Origin: Rhodocytophaga aerolata
Lineage (GTDB): Bacteria; Bacteroidota; Bacteroidia; Cytophagales; 172606-1
Length of the DNA: 64,000 bases
Assembly (NCBI RefSeq): GCF_030503435.1
Contig: NZ_JAUKPO010000021.1
Coordinates: forward strand, 62,001 to 126,000
Reading direction: 5' to 3'
Below the pieces are notes generated by a model. The model made no database searches and had not been told where the DNA came from. It saw only the letters and a program-made list of their open reading frames with translations. How positions within the stretch are numbered: the stretch's first letter is position 1; every line of letters starts with the position of its first letter. The translations under genes were made by a program, and so were the position numbers. Shown here piece after piece: positions 50,792 to 59,232 of the stretch.

Positions 50792-51541
50792 ATGCTAACA
50801 AAAATAGACAATGCCATTAAATATGGGAAACAGCATGGCGGCTTTGGCATACAGATTTTATATCCGGGGCTTATCCGGCCCGAGTTACACGATACCGGTT
50901 TTTCCAGCATAGGAAGAATAGACCATGCGCGCATAACTCCAGGAACACTTATTCCCATGCATCCACATAAAGATGATGAGATCCTCACCTATTTGAGAAG
51001 TGGCAAAGTAAAACATCTTGACTCCCAAAAAAACACTGACCTTATCTCAAATCAAAGATTGATGGTGATGAACGCAGGGGCAAACTTTTATCACGAAGAA
51101 AGGGTGTTAGAGGAAGGAGGTGTTTTAGAAGGGCTACAAATATTCATCAGGCCGGAAACAGCTGGTCTTCCCCCTCAAGTTCAATTTTATCAATTGCCTG
51201 AAACGTACAGTATCAACCACTGGCGAAAAATAGCCGGTAAAGGCGATGATTACCCACTGCAAATCAGAAGTAATACCCATTTGATGGATCTGCGCTTAGA
51301 AAAGGGTGAAGAAATTCTCTTACCCGAAACACCGTCTGAAAATTCTGCCTTCCTGTTCTATGTATTTGACGGAAAAATAAATGTCAATGAAACCATAGCT
51401 CTTGTCACAGGGGAGAGTGCATTGATTGAAAAGGAAAGTCCAACATTCCACGCAGTTGAAACAAGTGATATTGTACTGTTCATTACACTAACAAACGGGC
51501 TATACTTTGACGGCGGAATGTATAGTGGCAATCTCCACTGA
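50792..51541 (+). CDS. pirin-family protein
   Basis: A 249-residue bicupin of the pirin family. The metal site of the N-terminal barrel is visible as MHPHKDDEILTYLRSGKVKH, with the second half carrying SALIEKESPTFHAV. Bacterial pirins such as YhhW act as quercetin 2,3-dioxygenases or as metal-dependent redox sensors. I start it at the ATG at 50792 because the frame upstream begins with a TTG and lacks the LTKIDNAIKYG start. It follows the MDR reductase gene by 70 bases, so the two are probably one unit under module 1. Confidence 0.9.
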   Translation: MLTKIDNAIKYGKQHGGFGIQILYPGLIRPELHDTGFSSIGRIDHARITPGTLIPMHPHKDDEILTYLRSGKVKHLDSQKNTDLISNQRLMVMNAGANFYHEERVLEEGGVLEGLQIFIRPETAGLPPQVQFYQLPETYSINHWRKIAGKGDDYPLQIRSNTHLMDLRLEKGEEILLPETPSENSAFLFYVFDGKINVNETIALVTGESALIEKESPTFHAVETSDIVLFITLTNGLYFDGGMYSGNLH

Positions 51542-51565
51542 TTACTTGGCAATCAAAGCAAGAAC

Positions 51566-51609
51566 AGTGATTTGATACAAGTTTATCCCTTTCAATTAAA
51601 GCAATTTTG
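51566..51609 (+). promoter_or_regulatory. operator/promoter module 2
   Basis: The block GTGATTTGATACAAGTTTA, 20 bases, then TTTG at 51606-51609 preceded by CAAT. It starts 24 bases after the pirin stop and its box is 40 bases upstream of the SRPBCC start. The block would encode NSDLIQVY in one frame, as at the end of the AraC gene, but is non-coding here. Confidence 0.65.
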
Positions 51610-51648
51610 TATTGTAATCGAGTAACAACTACTAAATCATCCTGAAAA

Positions 51649-52198
51649 TGACAACTACTAAAGAAACGAAAGATCCCAACAAAAGTCCTGAGATAACCCT
51701 TGCAATGACCATCCATTCTCAAATTGACAGGGCTTTCAATTACATCGCTCCAATCAACTTGATGCACACTTTCGGGGAAACGCCATGATTCCGGCAATCA
51801 TTGATACAAGCGTAAAACAAGGATGGAATAAAGCAGGCCTGCAACGGACAGTTTATTTTAAAGATGGATCAACCTCTCAGGAAACCCTTCTAACAGTACA
51901 TGAGCCCACTTCCTTTTCATACAAGAACGAACATTTTACTTCGAGAGCACTTTCAGCACTCCTTAAAAGACTTGAGGGAGAATGGCTCTTCACTGATTTG
52001 GGAAATAACAAAACAAAAATCGAATGGACTTACCGGGCTGTTCCAACCAATTTTCTCACCAGGTTTATAGTCAAGTCGGTGCTGATGAAAGCTGTGCAAT
52101 CCATGCTTAAAAATGCACTAGATATAATAAAACGTGATTTGGAGAGCGGGCAGTTAGAAAATGGAACTACCTGGAAAGTACCATCTCAAGAACAGTGA
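51649..52198 (+). pseudogene. SRPBCC-family gene with a one-base frameshift
   Basis: From the ATG at 51649 the frame encodes MTTTKETKDPNKSPEITLAM, then HSQIDRAFNYIAPINLMHTFG, and stops at 51788. The following frame, offset by one, continues with NAMIPAIIDTSVKQGWNKAGLQ and the SRPBCC body to a stop at 52198 (SETLL, EGEWLFTDLG, TKIEWTYRAVP). Together they look like one ~180-residue START/polyketide-cyclase-like protein, interrupted near 51768 by the loss of one base in CACACTTTCGGGG. It is either an inactivated gene or a sequence error. It still has a complete operator module in front. Confidence 0.75.
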
Positions 52199-52237
52199 TT
52201 TGATACAAGTTTTACTTTTTTAATCACCACATCTTTA
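52194..52237 (+). promoter_or_regulatory. operator/promoter module 3
   Basis: The block GTGATTTGATACAAGTTTT, 20 bases, then TTTA at 52234-52237 preceded by CATC. It overlaps the stop of the SRPBCC gene (TGA lies inside GTGATTT) and its box is 38 bases upstream of the NmrA-like start. The last base of the box (TTTA for TTTG) is the only deviation among the four. Confidence 0.6.
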
Positions 52238-52274
52238 CATAGTAATTAATCAACAACCATTTAAACATAATAAA

Positions 52275-53171
52275 ATGAAAAAGAAAATAGTCATTCTCGG
52301 AGCTACTGGAACCATTGGCAGCAAAATTTCTGAAAACCTTTTACATGACGGCCATCAGGTAACATTGATCGCAAGGCACACCGAAAAGTTAGAGAAATAC
52401 CGCAGTCTGGGTGCCGAAATCATTTCAGCAGATATCACCGATGTGGAAACGCTGACAAGTGCCTTTAAAAATGCCGATAGTGCATTTGTATTAGTACCTG
52501 ATAATGTAAAAGCCGAAAACACAAGAGCTTATCAAAGACAGGTAACTGGCAGGCTACTTGAAGCCATCGAAAAGTCTACTATCAAATACATTGTCAATAT
52601 GAGCAGTGTGGGCTCTCACATGCATGAAGGCAATGGCATGATGGGGGGAACCGGTGAACAGGAAGTCAGATTAAATCAGCTCGAAGCAGTAAACGTACTG
52701 CACATTCGTTCAGCCTATTTCATGGAAAATTTCTTACGAACAATTGGGTTGGTTAAAAAGATGGGATTCAATGGTACAGTAGCAGATGGCGACCATTCAA
52801 TACCCATGGTAGCCACAAAAGATGTAGCTAAAATAGCAGCTAACCATTTAGCTAATCTTGACTTCAAGGGTAAAAGTGTTCATGCTGTCATGGGACCTAA
52901 AGACTATACGTATAGAGAGTTTACCAGCATTATTGGGAAAGCCATTAACAATCCCGATTTGCCCTATGTGCAAATTCCGGTAGAGCAGGCGACACAAGCC
53001 TTTTTAAGCAACGGTTTTACAGAAGATTTTGCCAATAATTTAATTGAGATGGGGACAGCCATTAAAAGCGGCTTCATGAATTATCAAAAAAGAGATCATT
53101 CCACGACCACTCCCACTACAGCAGAGGACTTCGTAAAGGAGGTGTATTTCCCTGCCTACAATAAACAATAA
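52275..53171 (+). CDS. NmrA-like NAD(P)-binding protein
   Basis: A 298-residue atypical SDR. The N-terminal Rossmann motif is ILGATGTIGSKISENLL near residue 7, the acidic residue at the end of strand 2 is replaced by ARH, which suits NADP, and VNMSSVGSHMHEGNG covers the catalytic-site region. Members reduce or sense NADP status; the substrate is unknown. Operator module 3 lies in its leader. An SDR gene follows 90 bases later and may be co-transcribed. It resembles the minus-strand protein at 57377-58279. Confidence 0.9.
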   Translation: MKKKIVILGATGTIGSKISENLLHDGHQVTLIARHTEKLEKYRSLGAEIISADITDVETLTSAFKNADSAFVLVPDNVKAENTRAYQRQVTGRLLEAIEKSTIKYIVNMSSVGSHMHEGNGMMGGTGEQEVRLNQLEAVNVLHIRSAYFMENFLRTIGLVKKMGFNGTVADGDHSIPMVATKDVAKIAANHLANLDFKGKSVHAVMGPKDYTYREFTSIIGKAINNPDLPYVQIPVEQATQAFLSNGFTEDFANNLIEMGTAIKSGFMNYQKRDHSTTTPTTAEDFVKEVYFPAYNKQ

Positions 53172-53261
53172 GATCAAATACCTATTTGGCTGATGGGAAA
53201 TAGTAATCCGTTCACCATTGGTTAAATAGCCTTCACACCAATCATCATAAAATATACGAAG

Positions 53262-54002
53262 ATGAAATCAGTATTAGTTACAGGAGCCAATAAAGGCATT
53301 GGCCTGGAAACGGCAAAACAACTCTTACAAAAGGGTTTTCATGTTTATCTGGGAAGCCGTGATGTAGAGAATGGATGGGAAGCAGTTGAAAAGTTAAAAG
53401 CAGAAGGACTCACCAGTGTAGAAGCAGTGCAGTTGGATGTAACGGATGAAAATTCAGTTAAAGCTGCCCGTGAAGCAATCGGTAAAAAGACAGATGTTTT
53501 AGATGTTCTCATCAACAATGCAGGAATTAATGGAGGCCCCCCCCCTTATAGTGCCCTTGGGGCAAGTTCAGATGAGCTTACCGCAGCATTTAATACCAAT
53601 GTAATTGGCGTAGCAAGAGTTACGCAGGCTTTTATTGATTTATTGCGAAAATCACCCCAGCCAAGAATTGTGAATGTAAGTACCAGCGTAGGTTCGCTAT
53701 CACTGCAGAGCAATCCTGAATGGCCGGTTTACAACTATGCCAAATTTGCAGTTTATGCTTCTTCAAAAGCTGCTTTGAATATGTACACCATTCACTTAGC
53801 GTACGAGCTGCGGGGTACTCCTTTTAAAGTAAATGCAGTTTGCCCGGGCTATACAAAGACTGATTTTACCGGCCATAATGGAGCTGATGTTGAAGTTGCC
53901 GGAAGACGTATTGTAAAATACGCATTGATTGGCCAGGAGGGACCTACAGGTAAATTTTTCAGTGAAGAAACTAATCCTGAAACTGGCGAAATCCCCTGGT
54001 AA
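53262..54002 (+). CDS. SDR-family oxidoreductase
   Basis: A 246-residue classical SDR: cofactor loop TGANKGIGLETA near residue 7, NNAG motif LINNAGINGG, Ser in VNVSTSVGSL, catalytic Tyr-Lys in YASSKAAL. The GPTGKFFSEETNPETGEIPW end is shared with the SDR at 59233-59973, a close paralogue (identical runs such as LLRKSPQPRIVNVS). Reductases of this type act on quinones or carbonyls. It follows the NmrA-like gene and precedes operator module 4. Confidence 0.92.
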   Translation: MKSVLVTGANKGIGLETAKQLLQKGFHVYLGSRDVENGWEAVEKLKAEGLTSVEAVQLDVTDENSVKAAREAIGKKTDVLDVLINNAGINGGPPPYSALGASSDELTAAFNTNVIGVARVTQAFIDLLRKSPQPRIVNVSTSVGSLSLQSNPEWPVYNYAKFAVYASSKAALNMYTIHLAYELRGTPFKVNAVCPGYTKTDFTGHNGADVEVAGRRIVKYALIGQEGPTGKFFSEETNPETGEIPW

Positions 54003-54050
54003 CAAAAACATAAAGCCATCAGTGAATTCAGTCATCATCACTTTAAAAAC

Positions 54051-54094
54051 AGTGATTTGATACAAGTTTATCCTCTCTTATCCAGACATCTTTG
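54051..54094 (+). promoter_or_regulatory. operator/promoter module 4
   Basis: The block GTGATTTGATACAAGTTTA, 20 bases, then TTTG at 54091-54094 preceded by CATC. The Old Yellow Enzyme start is 35 bases after the box. A longer reading frame that begins inside this block with a non-ATG codon is an artefact of the repeat. Confidence 0.65.
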
Positions 54095-54128
54095 CATCAT
54101 AAATAATATAACAAAAATTATAAATATC

Positions 54129-55211
54129 ATGAAATTATTAGAAAAAACACAGTTAGGAAATTTAAACTTAAAGAACAGAATGGTCATGTCTTCCATGACC
54201 AGAAGCCGGGCAGACATGTACGGTGTAGTAGGTGATATGACAGTTGAATACTATACGCAAAGAGTGAGTGCTGGTCTCCTATTCACAGAGGCGATCAGAA
54301 TAAGTGAACAGGCAACCGGCAGTCCGCTTACACCTGGCATTTACACAAGCGAGCAGATCGAGGCGTGGAAAAAGGTTACCAAATCTGTACACGATCATGG
54401 AGGTCTTATTATCGCCCAACTCTGGCACACAGGCCGTGCAGGTCACTCTACTGACAGGAATGGTAAATTACCCCTTGCGCCATCTCCGCTAGCCATACAA
54501 GGAATGCAACATTTCACTTCCCAAGGTTTAAAGGATTATGAAACGCCCCAGGAAATTACCATTGACCAAATCAGGCAAACAGTAAAGGACTACGGGCAGG
54601 CGGCCAAAAATGCGATAGCAGCCGGTTTTGATGGGGTTGAACTTCATGCTGCCAATGGTTATCTGCCAAATCAGTTTTTAGCAGAGAGTGCCAATCAGAG
54701 GACGGATGACTATGGCGGCAGTATTCCCAATAAAGCCCGTTTTGTGCTAGAAGTAATGCAGGAGTTGATCACTGCTGTGGGCGGAGATAAAGTAGGCATT
54801 AAAATTTCGCCTTTTCATCCGTATGGCAATATGGTTTTGAATAATCCTGTTGGCACATACACTTACCTGATTGAAGAGCTGAACAAATTAGATTTTGCCT
54901 ATGTCGAGTTAATGAAGCGAAGCCCGTACTTCCCTTCGCCTGCGCACTATCCGGCGGATAACGAAATAGAACTGTTTGGCAGAATGATACAGCAAACGGT
55001 TATTGCCAATACGGCTTATGATAAAGCAACCGCTGAAGCAGAACTTAAAAAAGGCATAGCTGGGCTTGTCTCATTTGGAACACTGTTTCTGGCAAATCCC
55101 GATTTACCAAAACGGTTTGAAAAAGATGCCGCACTTAACCAACCAGACCGGGCAACCATGTTTGGCGGCGGAGCACAAGGGTATATCGATTATCCATTTT
55201 TAAATAATTAA
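54129..55211 (+). CDS. nemA: alkene reductase of the Old Yellow Enzyme family
   Basis: A 360-residue FMN-dependent TIM-barrel reductase that uses NAD(P)H to reduce activated C=C bonds in enones, maleimides and nitro compounds. Visible features are the N-terminal barrel strand with NRMVMSSMTRSRA, the flavin and substrate site HTGRAGHSTDRNG, the GVELHAANGYLPNQFL and RTDDYGGSIPNKARF stretches typical for NemA/OYE, and LVSFGTLFLANPDLPKRF near the end. I use the ATG at 54129; the longer frame upstream consists of the operator block and leader. An exported esterase gene follows 46 bases later. Confidence 0.93.
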   Translation: MKLLEKTQLGNLNLKNRMVMSSMTRSRADMYGVVGDMTVEYYTQRVSAGLLFTEAIRISEQATGSPLTPGIYTSEQIEAWKKVTKSVHDHGGLIIAQLWHTGRAGHSTDRNGKLPLAPSPLAIQGMQHFTSQGLKDYETPQEITIDQIRQTVKDYGQAAKNAIAAGFDGVELHAANGYLPNQFLAESANQRTDDYGGSIPNKARFVLEVMQELITAVGGDKVGIKISPFHPYGNMVLNNPVGTYTYLIEELNKLDFAYVELMKRSPYFPSPAHYPADNEIELFGRMIQQTVIANTAYDKATAEAELKKGIAGLVSFGTLFLANPDLPKRFEKDAALNQPDRATMFGGGAQGYIDYPFLNN

Positions 55212-55257
55212 ATGGTAATGCAGTGAATAATTTCAATAAAATTTAAAAGATAAAAAA

Positions 55258-56163
55258 ATGAGCACCATATTCAAATTATACTTTTCATTACCTATATTCC
55301 TTATAGGTATCGCATCCGTAAATGCACAAAACCCTATTTCCGACAGCATAATGACCAAAATAACCCAGGAAAGAGCATTCTATGAAACCTTGGGGAAAAG
55401 CTACCCGGCAGATAATTCTGTTACAGTCAATGAGGTTACAATCGCGGGAGTGAAGAGCTATTGGTTTAACGAAAAGCTTATAAACCAAAAACATATTATC
55501 GTTTATTTACACGGTGGCGTATATGCTTTAGGCAGCATCAATTCATACCGTGCCATGATAAGCCACTTAGCTAAGAACTTAAATTTGCCCATTGTATATG
55601 TGGAGTATTCTCTGGCACCTGAAAAACCTTTTCCAGCAGCAAAAAATGAAATTTTTAGTGTATACAGTGCGCTGAAAAAGAAATATCCTGAGCATACATT
55701 TACAATTATGGGAGACAGCGCAGGCGGAGGTTTAGCAATTACATTGGTGCATGACTGTATTGATTCCAAAATAGCATTACCCAAATCATTAGCCTTACTA
55801 TCTCCATGGATTGACTTGAAAACAAAAAATAATTCTTATGTAACCAAGCAATCAGTAGACCCAATATTAAGCAAAGACATGTTACATTACCATGCGCTTT
55901 TGTATGCGCCAAATAGCTTGAAAGAAGCTGATCCAAGCGAATTGAAGTTTAAACAATTTCCACCGGTATTTTTATTGGTAGGTACAGATGAAGTACTGAA
56001 TGACGATTCAAAAAATTTTTACAACTATATTAAACCTATTCAACCAAAATCAAAGCTAAAAGAATTTAAATACCAAAAACATGTTTGGCTGGTTTCACAT
56101 ATTGATTCTAAAGAGTCAATAGAGGCAATGAATGATATTAAAGCATTTATATCGGCCAACTAA
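55258..56163 (+). CDS. exported alpha/beta hydrolase, HSL-like family
   Basis: A 301-residue esterase with a signal peptide (LYFSLPIFLIGIASVNAQ). The oxyanion motif is YLHGGVYALGS near residue 84 (one glycine of the usual HGGG replaced by valine), the nucleophile elbow GDSAGGGLA, the acid in GTDEVLNDD, and the histidine in KHVWLVSH. Short gap behind the alkene reductase gene suggests they share module 4. A long inverted repeat after its stop could terminate both this and the convergent minus-strand gene. Confidence 0.88.
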   Translation: MSTIFKLYFSLPIFLIGIASVNAQNPISDSIMTKITQERAFYETLGKSYPADNSVTVNEVTIAGVKSYWFNEKLINQKHIIVYLHGGVYALGSINSYRAMISHLAKNLNLPIVYVEYSLAPEKPFPAAKNEIFSVYSALKKKYPEHTFTIMGDSAGGGLAITLVHDCIDSKIALPKSLALLSPWIDLKTKNNSYVTKQSVDPILSKDMLHYHALLYAPNSLKEADPSELKFKQFPPVFLLVGTDEVLNDDSKNFYNYIKPIQPKSKLKEFKYQKHVWLVSHIDSKESIEAMNDIKAFISAN

Positions 56164-56308
56164 TGTACTCTAAAATGCACTACAATGGACCGGAGGGATT
56201 TTAATGACTCTGTTATAAATAACAACCCGAGACATTAGCATGAATAACCAAAATAGAAGTATAACAGATAAGAAGTAAGTGATTATAAATAAAAAAGAAA
56301 GTCTAATA

Positions 56309-56350
56309 TTATTGCGTATTCTGGCTCAGTATCTCCAGAATACGCAATAA
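56309..56350. terminator. bidirectional terminator between convergent genes
   Basis: TTATTGCGTATTCTGG (56309-56324) pairs perfectly with CCAGAATACGCAATAA (56335-56350), a 16-base stem with a 10-base loop. It lies between the plus-strand esterase and the minus-strand AraC gene, the expected place for a two-way terminator. Confidence 0.8.
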
Positions 56351-56447
56351 TAACATAAAATGGCTCGACTTAATCATTACAATTGCTGAAACTGCCCGGT
56401 GTAGGCCCACTTCCAACAATTCTTTCTTGGTGTCGGCAGGGGCTTGT

Positions 56448-57368
56448 TCAAGTAAACAGTTGCCTAAATTCTAATGGCGACTGATTGGTTTTGGTCTTGA
56501 ATAATTTGCTGAATGATTGGGGATGTTCAAAGCCTAATTCGTAAGCAATTTCACTGACCGATAAGTTGGTGGTAGAGAGTTTCTCCTTTGCTTTTTCAAT
56601 AACTTTGTTGTGGATATGCTGCTGCGTGCTTTGGCCGGTCAGTACTTTGAGCAAGCCGCTTAAATAATTGGGCGATACATGTAAGCTATCGGCAATACAT
56701 TGCACAGTAGGCAAGCCATTGTTTTCCACAGCATCGCTGTTAAAGTGTGTAGTTAATATTTCTTCCAGGCGGCTCAGGATTTGGTGATTCGCAATTTTGC
56801 GAGTCAGGAACTGCCGGTGGTAAAACCGTTCAGCATAGATCAGCAAGAGTTCCAGTTGGGCGATCATTACCGGTTGGCTGAAGTTATCCGGGTTACCTAC
56901 ATATTCCTGCCCAATACTTTGCATAAGGGTGATAAGGGTGGATTCTTCTCTGGGCGATAGAAATAAGGCTTCATTTACTGAATAACCGAAATATTCGTAT
57001 TGCCTTATGGTTCTAGCTAAAGGTGTATTCCATAAAAAGTCAGGATGGATGAGTAACATCCAGCCCGACCGTTTGGGTTCTTCCTCTTTATAAGCCTCTA
57101 CGCCATACACTTGATCGGGCGCAATAAAAAACAAAACGCCTTCATTGAAATCATATTCCTGCTGCCCGTATCTAAAGCGTATATTTACGTTCCGCTTCAG
57201 GGCAATCGAATAAAAATCCAGTACATAATTTTGGGGTCCCCGGTCCCTCACCTGTTTTACGTTTTCGAAATTGATGACACTTATCAACGGGTGCTCCGGC
57301 TTGGGAAGCCCCATGTGCAGGTGGTATTGACTGATGGTTTTAAAGCGGAGCAGGGGTAAGTTGGCCAT
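56448..57368 (-). CDS. AraC-family transcriptional regulator
   Basis: A 306-residue paralogue of the regulator at 47696-48610, with the same MGLPKPEHPLISV opening, cupin-type sensor (YDFNEGVLFFIAPDQVYGVEA) and C-terminal helix-turn-helix pair (VQCIADSLHVSPNYLSGLLKVLTGQ, VSEIAYELGFEHPQSFSKLFKTKT). It lies eight bases after the NmrA-like gene on the same strand, so the two are one transcript and probably autoregulated. The likely target is the same NmrA-like gene or the nearby reductases. Confidence 0.92.
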   Translation of the reverse strand: MANLPLLRFKTISQYHLHMGLPKPEHPLISVINFENVKQVRDRGPQNYVLDFYSIALKRNVNIRFRYGQQEYDFNEGVLFFIAPDQVYGVEAYKEEEPKRSGWMLLIHPDFLWNTPLARTIRQYEYFGYSVNEALFLSPREESTLITLMQSIGQEYVGNPDNFSQPVMIAQLELLLIYAERFYHRQFLTRKIANHQILSRLEEILTTHFNSDAVENNGLPTVQCIADSLHVSPNYLSGLLKVLTGQSTQQHIHNKVIEKAKEKLSTTNLSVSEIAYELGFEHPQSFSKLFKTKTNQSPLEFRQLFT

Positions 57369-57376
57369 AGCTCAAT

Positions 57377-58279
57377 TTAACTATTTTGCCCATAAACGGA
57401 GGCAAATTCTTTGGCAAACTCTCTCAGCTTCACCCGGCCTATAACCGTTGGCCGGTTAGCATAATAATCTTGGGCCAATAATCCACTGTGCAAGCCTGCA
57501 TACATCTCCACTAAACCGGCGGCGATTTTAGGGTTCATTCCGGCCGCGATTAGACCACTTTGCATTTGCTCATTGGTAATGATATGCCATGGTAAATCCG
57601 GTTTGCCGATGGCCTGGCCCAAAATTCGGGCCGTCTCCGCGCAGCTTAGTTCTTCACTGGCCACGTAGCGTACTTTTCTACCGGTAAATGGCTTATCCAA
57701 TTCTTGCGCTATGGCATCTGCAATATCTTGCGGGGCAACCCAGGGCACTACGTCTTCAGCCCCATAATTGGCTGCTATCAGGCCTTGGTTTTTGATCATA
57801 TCGGCATAGCCATATAAATTGTAATAAAAAGAAGTGGGCCGCAGGTGGGTAATGGCAATATGAGAAGGAAGCCCATTTAAAATATGTTCTACCTTGTTTG
57901 CCCCTACCAAAATGCCGTTGCCTTTTTCTAAATGGGCTCCAATACTGCTTAGATTTACCACCCGCTTTACGCCCGATTGCCCAATGGCCTGGGCATAGTT
58001 TTGGCCTAGGCGGCAGTAGTAGGCGATTAAATCCAGGCTGTGGTCGAAGTAATTATTAGGTGGCACCATGGTATAGACAGCATCTGCGCCGGTAAAAATG
58101 GCCGTTAGGAAGTTTACATCTTCTAGCGAGCCAATGGCAGCGGTGGCACCTAATTCTTGAATAGGGTTTTGTTTTTCCGGATTGCTGCTGATTACCGTAA
58201 CGGTATGCCCTTTTTGTACGAGTTGCTGGGTTAAGGGTTGGCTAATGTGGCCTAGAGAACCGGTGACTATAATTTTCAT
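57377..58279 (-). CDS. NmrA-like NAD(P)-binding protein
   Basis: A 300-residue atypical SDR with the N-terminal motif VTGSLGHISQPLTQQL, strand 2 VTVISSNP, AVYTMVPPNNYF, the VNLSSIGAHLEKGNG site and the APQDIADAIAQEL region of ylbE-like NmrA proteins. It resembles the protein at 52275-53171 but is clearly diverged. It is the first gene of a two-gene minus-strand unit with an AraC gene and faces the Crp/Fnr gene across a 303-base divergent region. Confidence 0.9.
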   Translation of the reverse strand: MKIIVTGSLGHISQPLTQQLVQKGHTVTVISSNPEKQNPIQELGATAAIGSLEDVNFLTAIFTGADAVYTMVPPNNYFDHSLDLIAYYCRLGQNYAQAIGQSGVKRVVNLSSIGAHLEKGNGILVGANKVEHILNGLPSHIAITHLRPTSFYYNLYGYADMIKNQGLIAANYGAEDVVPWVAPQDIADAIAQELDKPFTGRKVRYVASEELSCAETARILGQAIGKPDLPWHIITNEQMQSGLIAAGMNPKIAAGLVEMYAGLHSGLLAQDYYANRPTVIGRVKLREFAKEFASVYGQNS

Positions 58280-58582
58280 CTGTTTTGCTTTTGGTTTACA
58301 AAGGCAAAGGTGCGCACATCTGAATTTATTTCTGTAGCCGAATCTATGGTTGTTGTAGCCGTTTGTATTGGAATTACTATTTAAAAATAGAGAGTAGATT
58401 TGAAATCTCGTTTTTTAGTTACCGGAAAGGGGAGTTTTTTAGCTTCCCTATTATTGAAGATTTGAAGAGGAAAACAAATTTTTAAATCTTTTCTAAAGGA
58501 ATTTAATCGAATGTGTACATACAGCAGTAAATTTTTGCCAAATGGCAAATTTTGTAAAAATAACTCTGACTAACTTGCCAAT
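58280..58582. promoter_or_regulatory. divergent control region, NmrA-like gene and Crp/Fnr gene
   Basis: About 300 AT-rich bases carrying the promoters of both flanking genes. The only clear element is the palindrome at 58534-58549, 33 bases before the Crp/Fnr start. Confidence 0.5.
58534..58549. promoter_or_regulatory. Crp/Fnr-type operator in front of its own regulator gene
   Basis: TTTGCCA-AA-TGGCAAA is a perfect 7-2-7 inverted repeat. A -7-like box (TAACTTGC) starts 22 bases after its end. Almost the same palindrome, at the same distance to a -7-like box, precedes the SDR gene at 59233. Autoregulation by the following gene product is the natural reading. Confidence 0.6.
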
Positions 58583-59152
58583 ATGAAAGAATTTGTCGAA
58601 TACATATTGCAATTTGGGAATCTAAACAAACAACAGATTGATTTGATTTCAAAGAAAGGTTTTGAATTAATACTTCACAAAGACGACTATTTTTCTCAAG
58701 CAGGAAAAATTGCTCGACAAGTAGGATTTATCCTTGAAGGCATCACTCGGGTTTGCTATTACAATAACAAGGGTGAAGAAATTACTAAATATTTTATTGA
58801 TGAAAACAATCTTGTTGTCGATATAGAGAGCTTTGAGAATGAAATCTGCTCATCAGCTTATGTGCAGGCTGTGACTGATTGTAGACTCATTTGTTTTGAA
58901 AAAAAGGATTGGCAGGAACTCTTAGATACCATCATTGGATGGGACACGATTGTACATAAAATGATAGCAAAAGCTTTAATTCAGAAAGTAGAGCGGAGAA
59001 GTCCCTTGGTTTCAGAAGATGCCACTGAACGCTATATGAAGTTTTTGAAGATCTATCCCAATGTTGCCAATCGTGTTCCCCTCGCCTACATCGCATCCTA
59101 TTTAGGTATTACCCAATCTTCCCTGAGCAGAATCAGAAAAAACATCAGATGA
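58583..59152 (+). CDS. Crp/Fnr-family transcriptional regulator
   Basis: A 189-residue regulator with an N-terminal cyclic-nucleotide-type beta-roll (FELILHKDDYFSQAGKIARQVGFILEGITRVCYYNNKGEEI) and a C-terminal helix-turn-helix (VPLAYIASYLGITQSSLSRIRKNI). The residues that bind cAMP (RxE-type) are not evident, so another ligand or signal is likely. Operator-like palindromes lie before this gene and before the SDR gene that follows 80 bases later, pointing to autoregulation and control of that SDR. Confidence 0.92.
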   Translation: MKEFVEYILQFGNLNKQQIDLISKKGFELILHKDDYFSQAGKIARQVGFILEGITRVCYYNNKGEEITKYFIDENNLVVDIESFENEICSSAYVQAVTDCRLICFEKKDWQELLDTIIGWDTIVHKMIAKALIQKVERRSPLVSEDATERYMKFLKIYPNVANRVPLAYIASYLGITQSSLSRIRKNIR

Positions 59153-59160
59153 TTTCGCTT

Positions 59161-59176
59161 TTTGCCAAATGACAAA
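59161..59176. promoter_or_regulatory. Crp/Fnr-type operator in front of the SDR gene
   Basis: TTTGCCA-AA-TGACAAA matches the perfect palindrome at 58534 in 15 of 16 positions. A -7-like box CATTTTTG starts 22 bases after its end and 28 bases before the start codon. Confidence 0.6.
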
Positions 59177-59232
59177 CGATTTCATTTTTAGATGAAGCAT
59201 TTTTGCATTGTTCACTATAAAACAAGACAACA

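Noticed and set aside
51785-52198. SRPBCC gene as an intact short ORF starting at 51785
   Set aside because: The missing N-terminal strand and helix are encoded directly upstream in another frame, so a frameshift explains it better than a short gene.
54057-54128. N-terminal extension of the alkene reductase
   Set aside because: It starts at a TTG within the operator block, and the family start matches the ATG at 54129.
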